Shown in pieces: positions 14,037 to 14,119 of a stretch of 14,119 nt of DNA. The translations under genes and the position numbers were made by a program. This stretch comes from Zoogloeaceae bacterium (GTDB lineage: Bacteria; Pseudomonadota; Gammaproteobacteria; Burkholderiales; Rhodocyclaceae): the NCBI GenBank assembly GCA_031290955.1, contig JAISLJ010000142.1, forward strand, positions 1 to 14,119, in the 5' to 3' direction. How positions within the stretch are numbered: the stretch's first letter is position 1; the number at the start of each line of letters is the position of its first letter. The notes below the pieces were generated by a model. That model was given only the letters and a program-made list of their open reading frames with translations, had not been told where the DNA came from and ran no database searches.

Positions 14037-14119
14037 CGCGATAGTTGTCCGGTCGTCATAGTATCTCCCTGGGAATTCCAAGGAGGCTTGAGATGAAGCG
14101 GACGCTCGTGCAGGAAGAG
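14004..14119 (+). mobile_element. End of an insertion sequence (right copy), truncated by the window edge
   Basis: Inverted copy of positions 2-117, with the single mismatch at 14087. It begins TGTAGCGAGC at 14004; TGTAGCG...TGTCC motifs occur at 14004-14026 and 14032-14050. An AGGAGG ribosome site (14081-14086) precedes ATG 14093. The two copies point outward, each entering the window by the same end. The bases just outside the two copies differ, as expected for separate insertions. Confidence 0.75.
14093..14119 (+). CDS. Start of a probable transposase, first nine codons only
   Basis: The frame reads MKRTLVQEE to the window edge, identical to the minus-strand copy at 28-2. AGGAGG lies six bases before the ATG. 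The IS1202/ISNCY-like group is one possibility that came to mind from the opening residues, but nine residues cannot support a family call. Confidence 0.5.

Noticed and set aside
13421..14059. Longer minus-strand start for fliO reaching into the insertion sequence, giving a 212-residue product
   Set aside because: The added residues do not resemble FliO, and the hydrophobic leader typical of the family begins at ATG 13837.
1..14119. Composite transposon carrying the whole window
   Set aside because: The cargo consists of essential or core genes (rpsU, dnaG, purC, fliOPQR), no accessory or resistance genes are present, and the elements are seen only by one end each.

Overview
The window reads as chromosomal DNA of a Gram-negative, flagellated bacterium, most likely a betaproteobacterium (a Rhodocyclales-like lineage is my guess). 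The grounds are G+C-rich coding sequence, an rpsU-yqeY-dnaG cluster, a prlC / DUF4124-glutaredoxin / xth cluster, a periplasmic BepA-type protease and a fliOPQR flagellar export block. I see no tRNA, rRNA, CRISPR array, prophage or defence genes.

Both ends carry the same 116-bp sequence in inverted orientation (2-117 and 14004-14119, one mismatch). It looks like the left end and first codons of a multicopy insertion sequence whose transposase runs out of the window on each side. The 13.9 kb between the copies looks like ordinary chromosome, so the boundaries probably mark an assembly break at a repeat.

Left block (118-2620, + strand): rpsU with its own promoter, a hairpin-rich leader and a full-length Shine-Dalgarno; a rho-independent terminator; a shortened yqeY; and dnaG. 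This is the start of the classical macromolecular-synthesis operon, but rpoD does not follow. In its place is an A+T-richer stretch (about 2640-3075) with two small unrecognised reading frames, then a Trp-rich orphan gene on the minus strand (3210-3653).

Centre (3761-10541, + strand): a signal-peptide-bearing M48 metalloprotease (bepA-like) coupled to a TusA-family gene that ends in a 17-bp perfect hairpin; a small DUF6447-type gene with a good sigma-70-like promoter; purC with a GTG start and a structured leader; and prlC, a DUF4124/glutaredoxin gene and xth, joined by two ATGA overlaps.

Right block (10635-13837, - strand): fliO, fliP, fliQ and fliR (flagellar type III export gate), followed by a DUF805 membrane protein with its own candidate promoter. 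A REP-like hairpin lies at the convergent junction with xth. Upstream of fliO a short divergent + strand frame is cut after 47 codons by the right-hand insertion-sequence end.

I found no convincing new multi-gene system. The items most worth checking are the internally shortened YqeY, the low-G+C segment where rpoD would be expected, the rpsU leader, the purC leader, and the large hairpins at 5464-5509 and 10591-10639.
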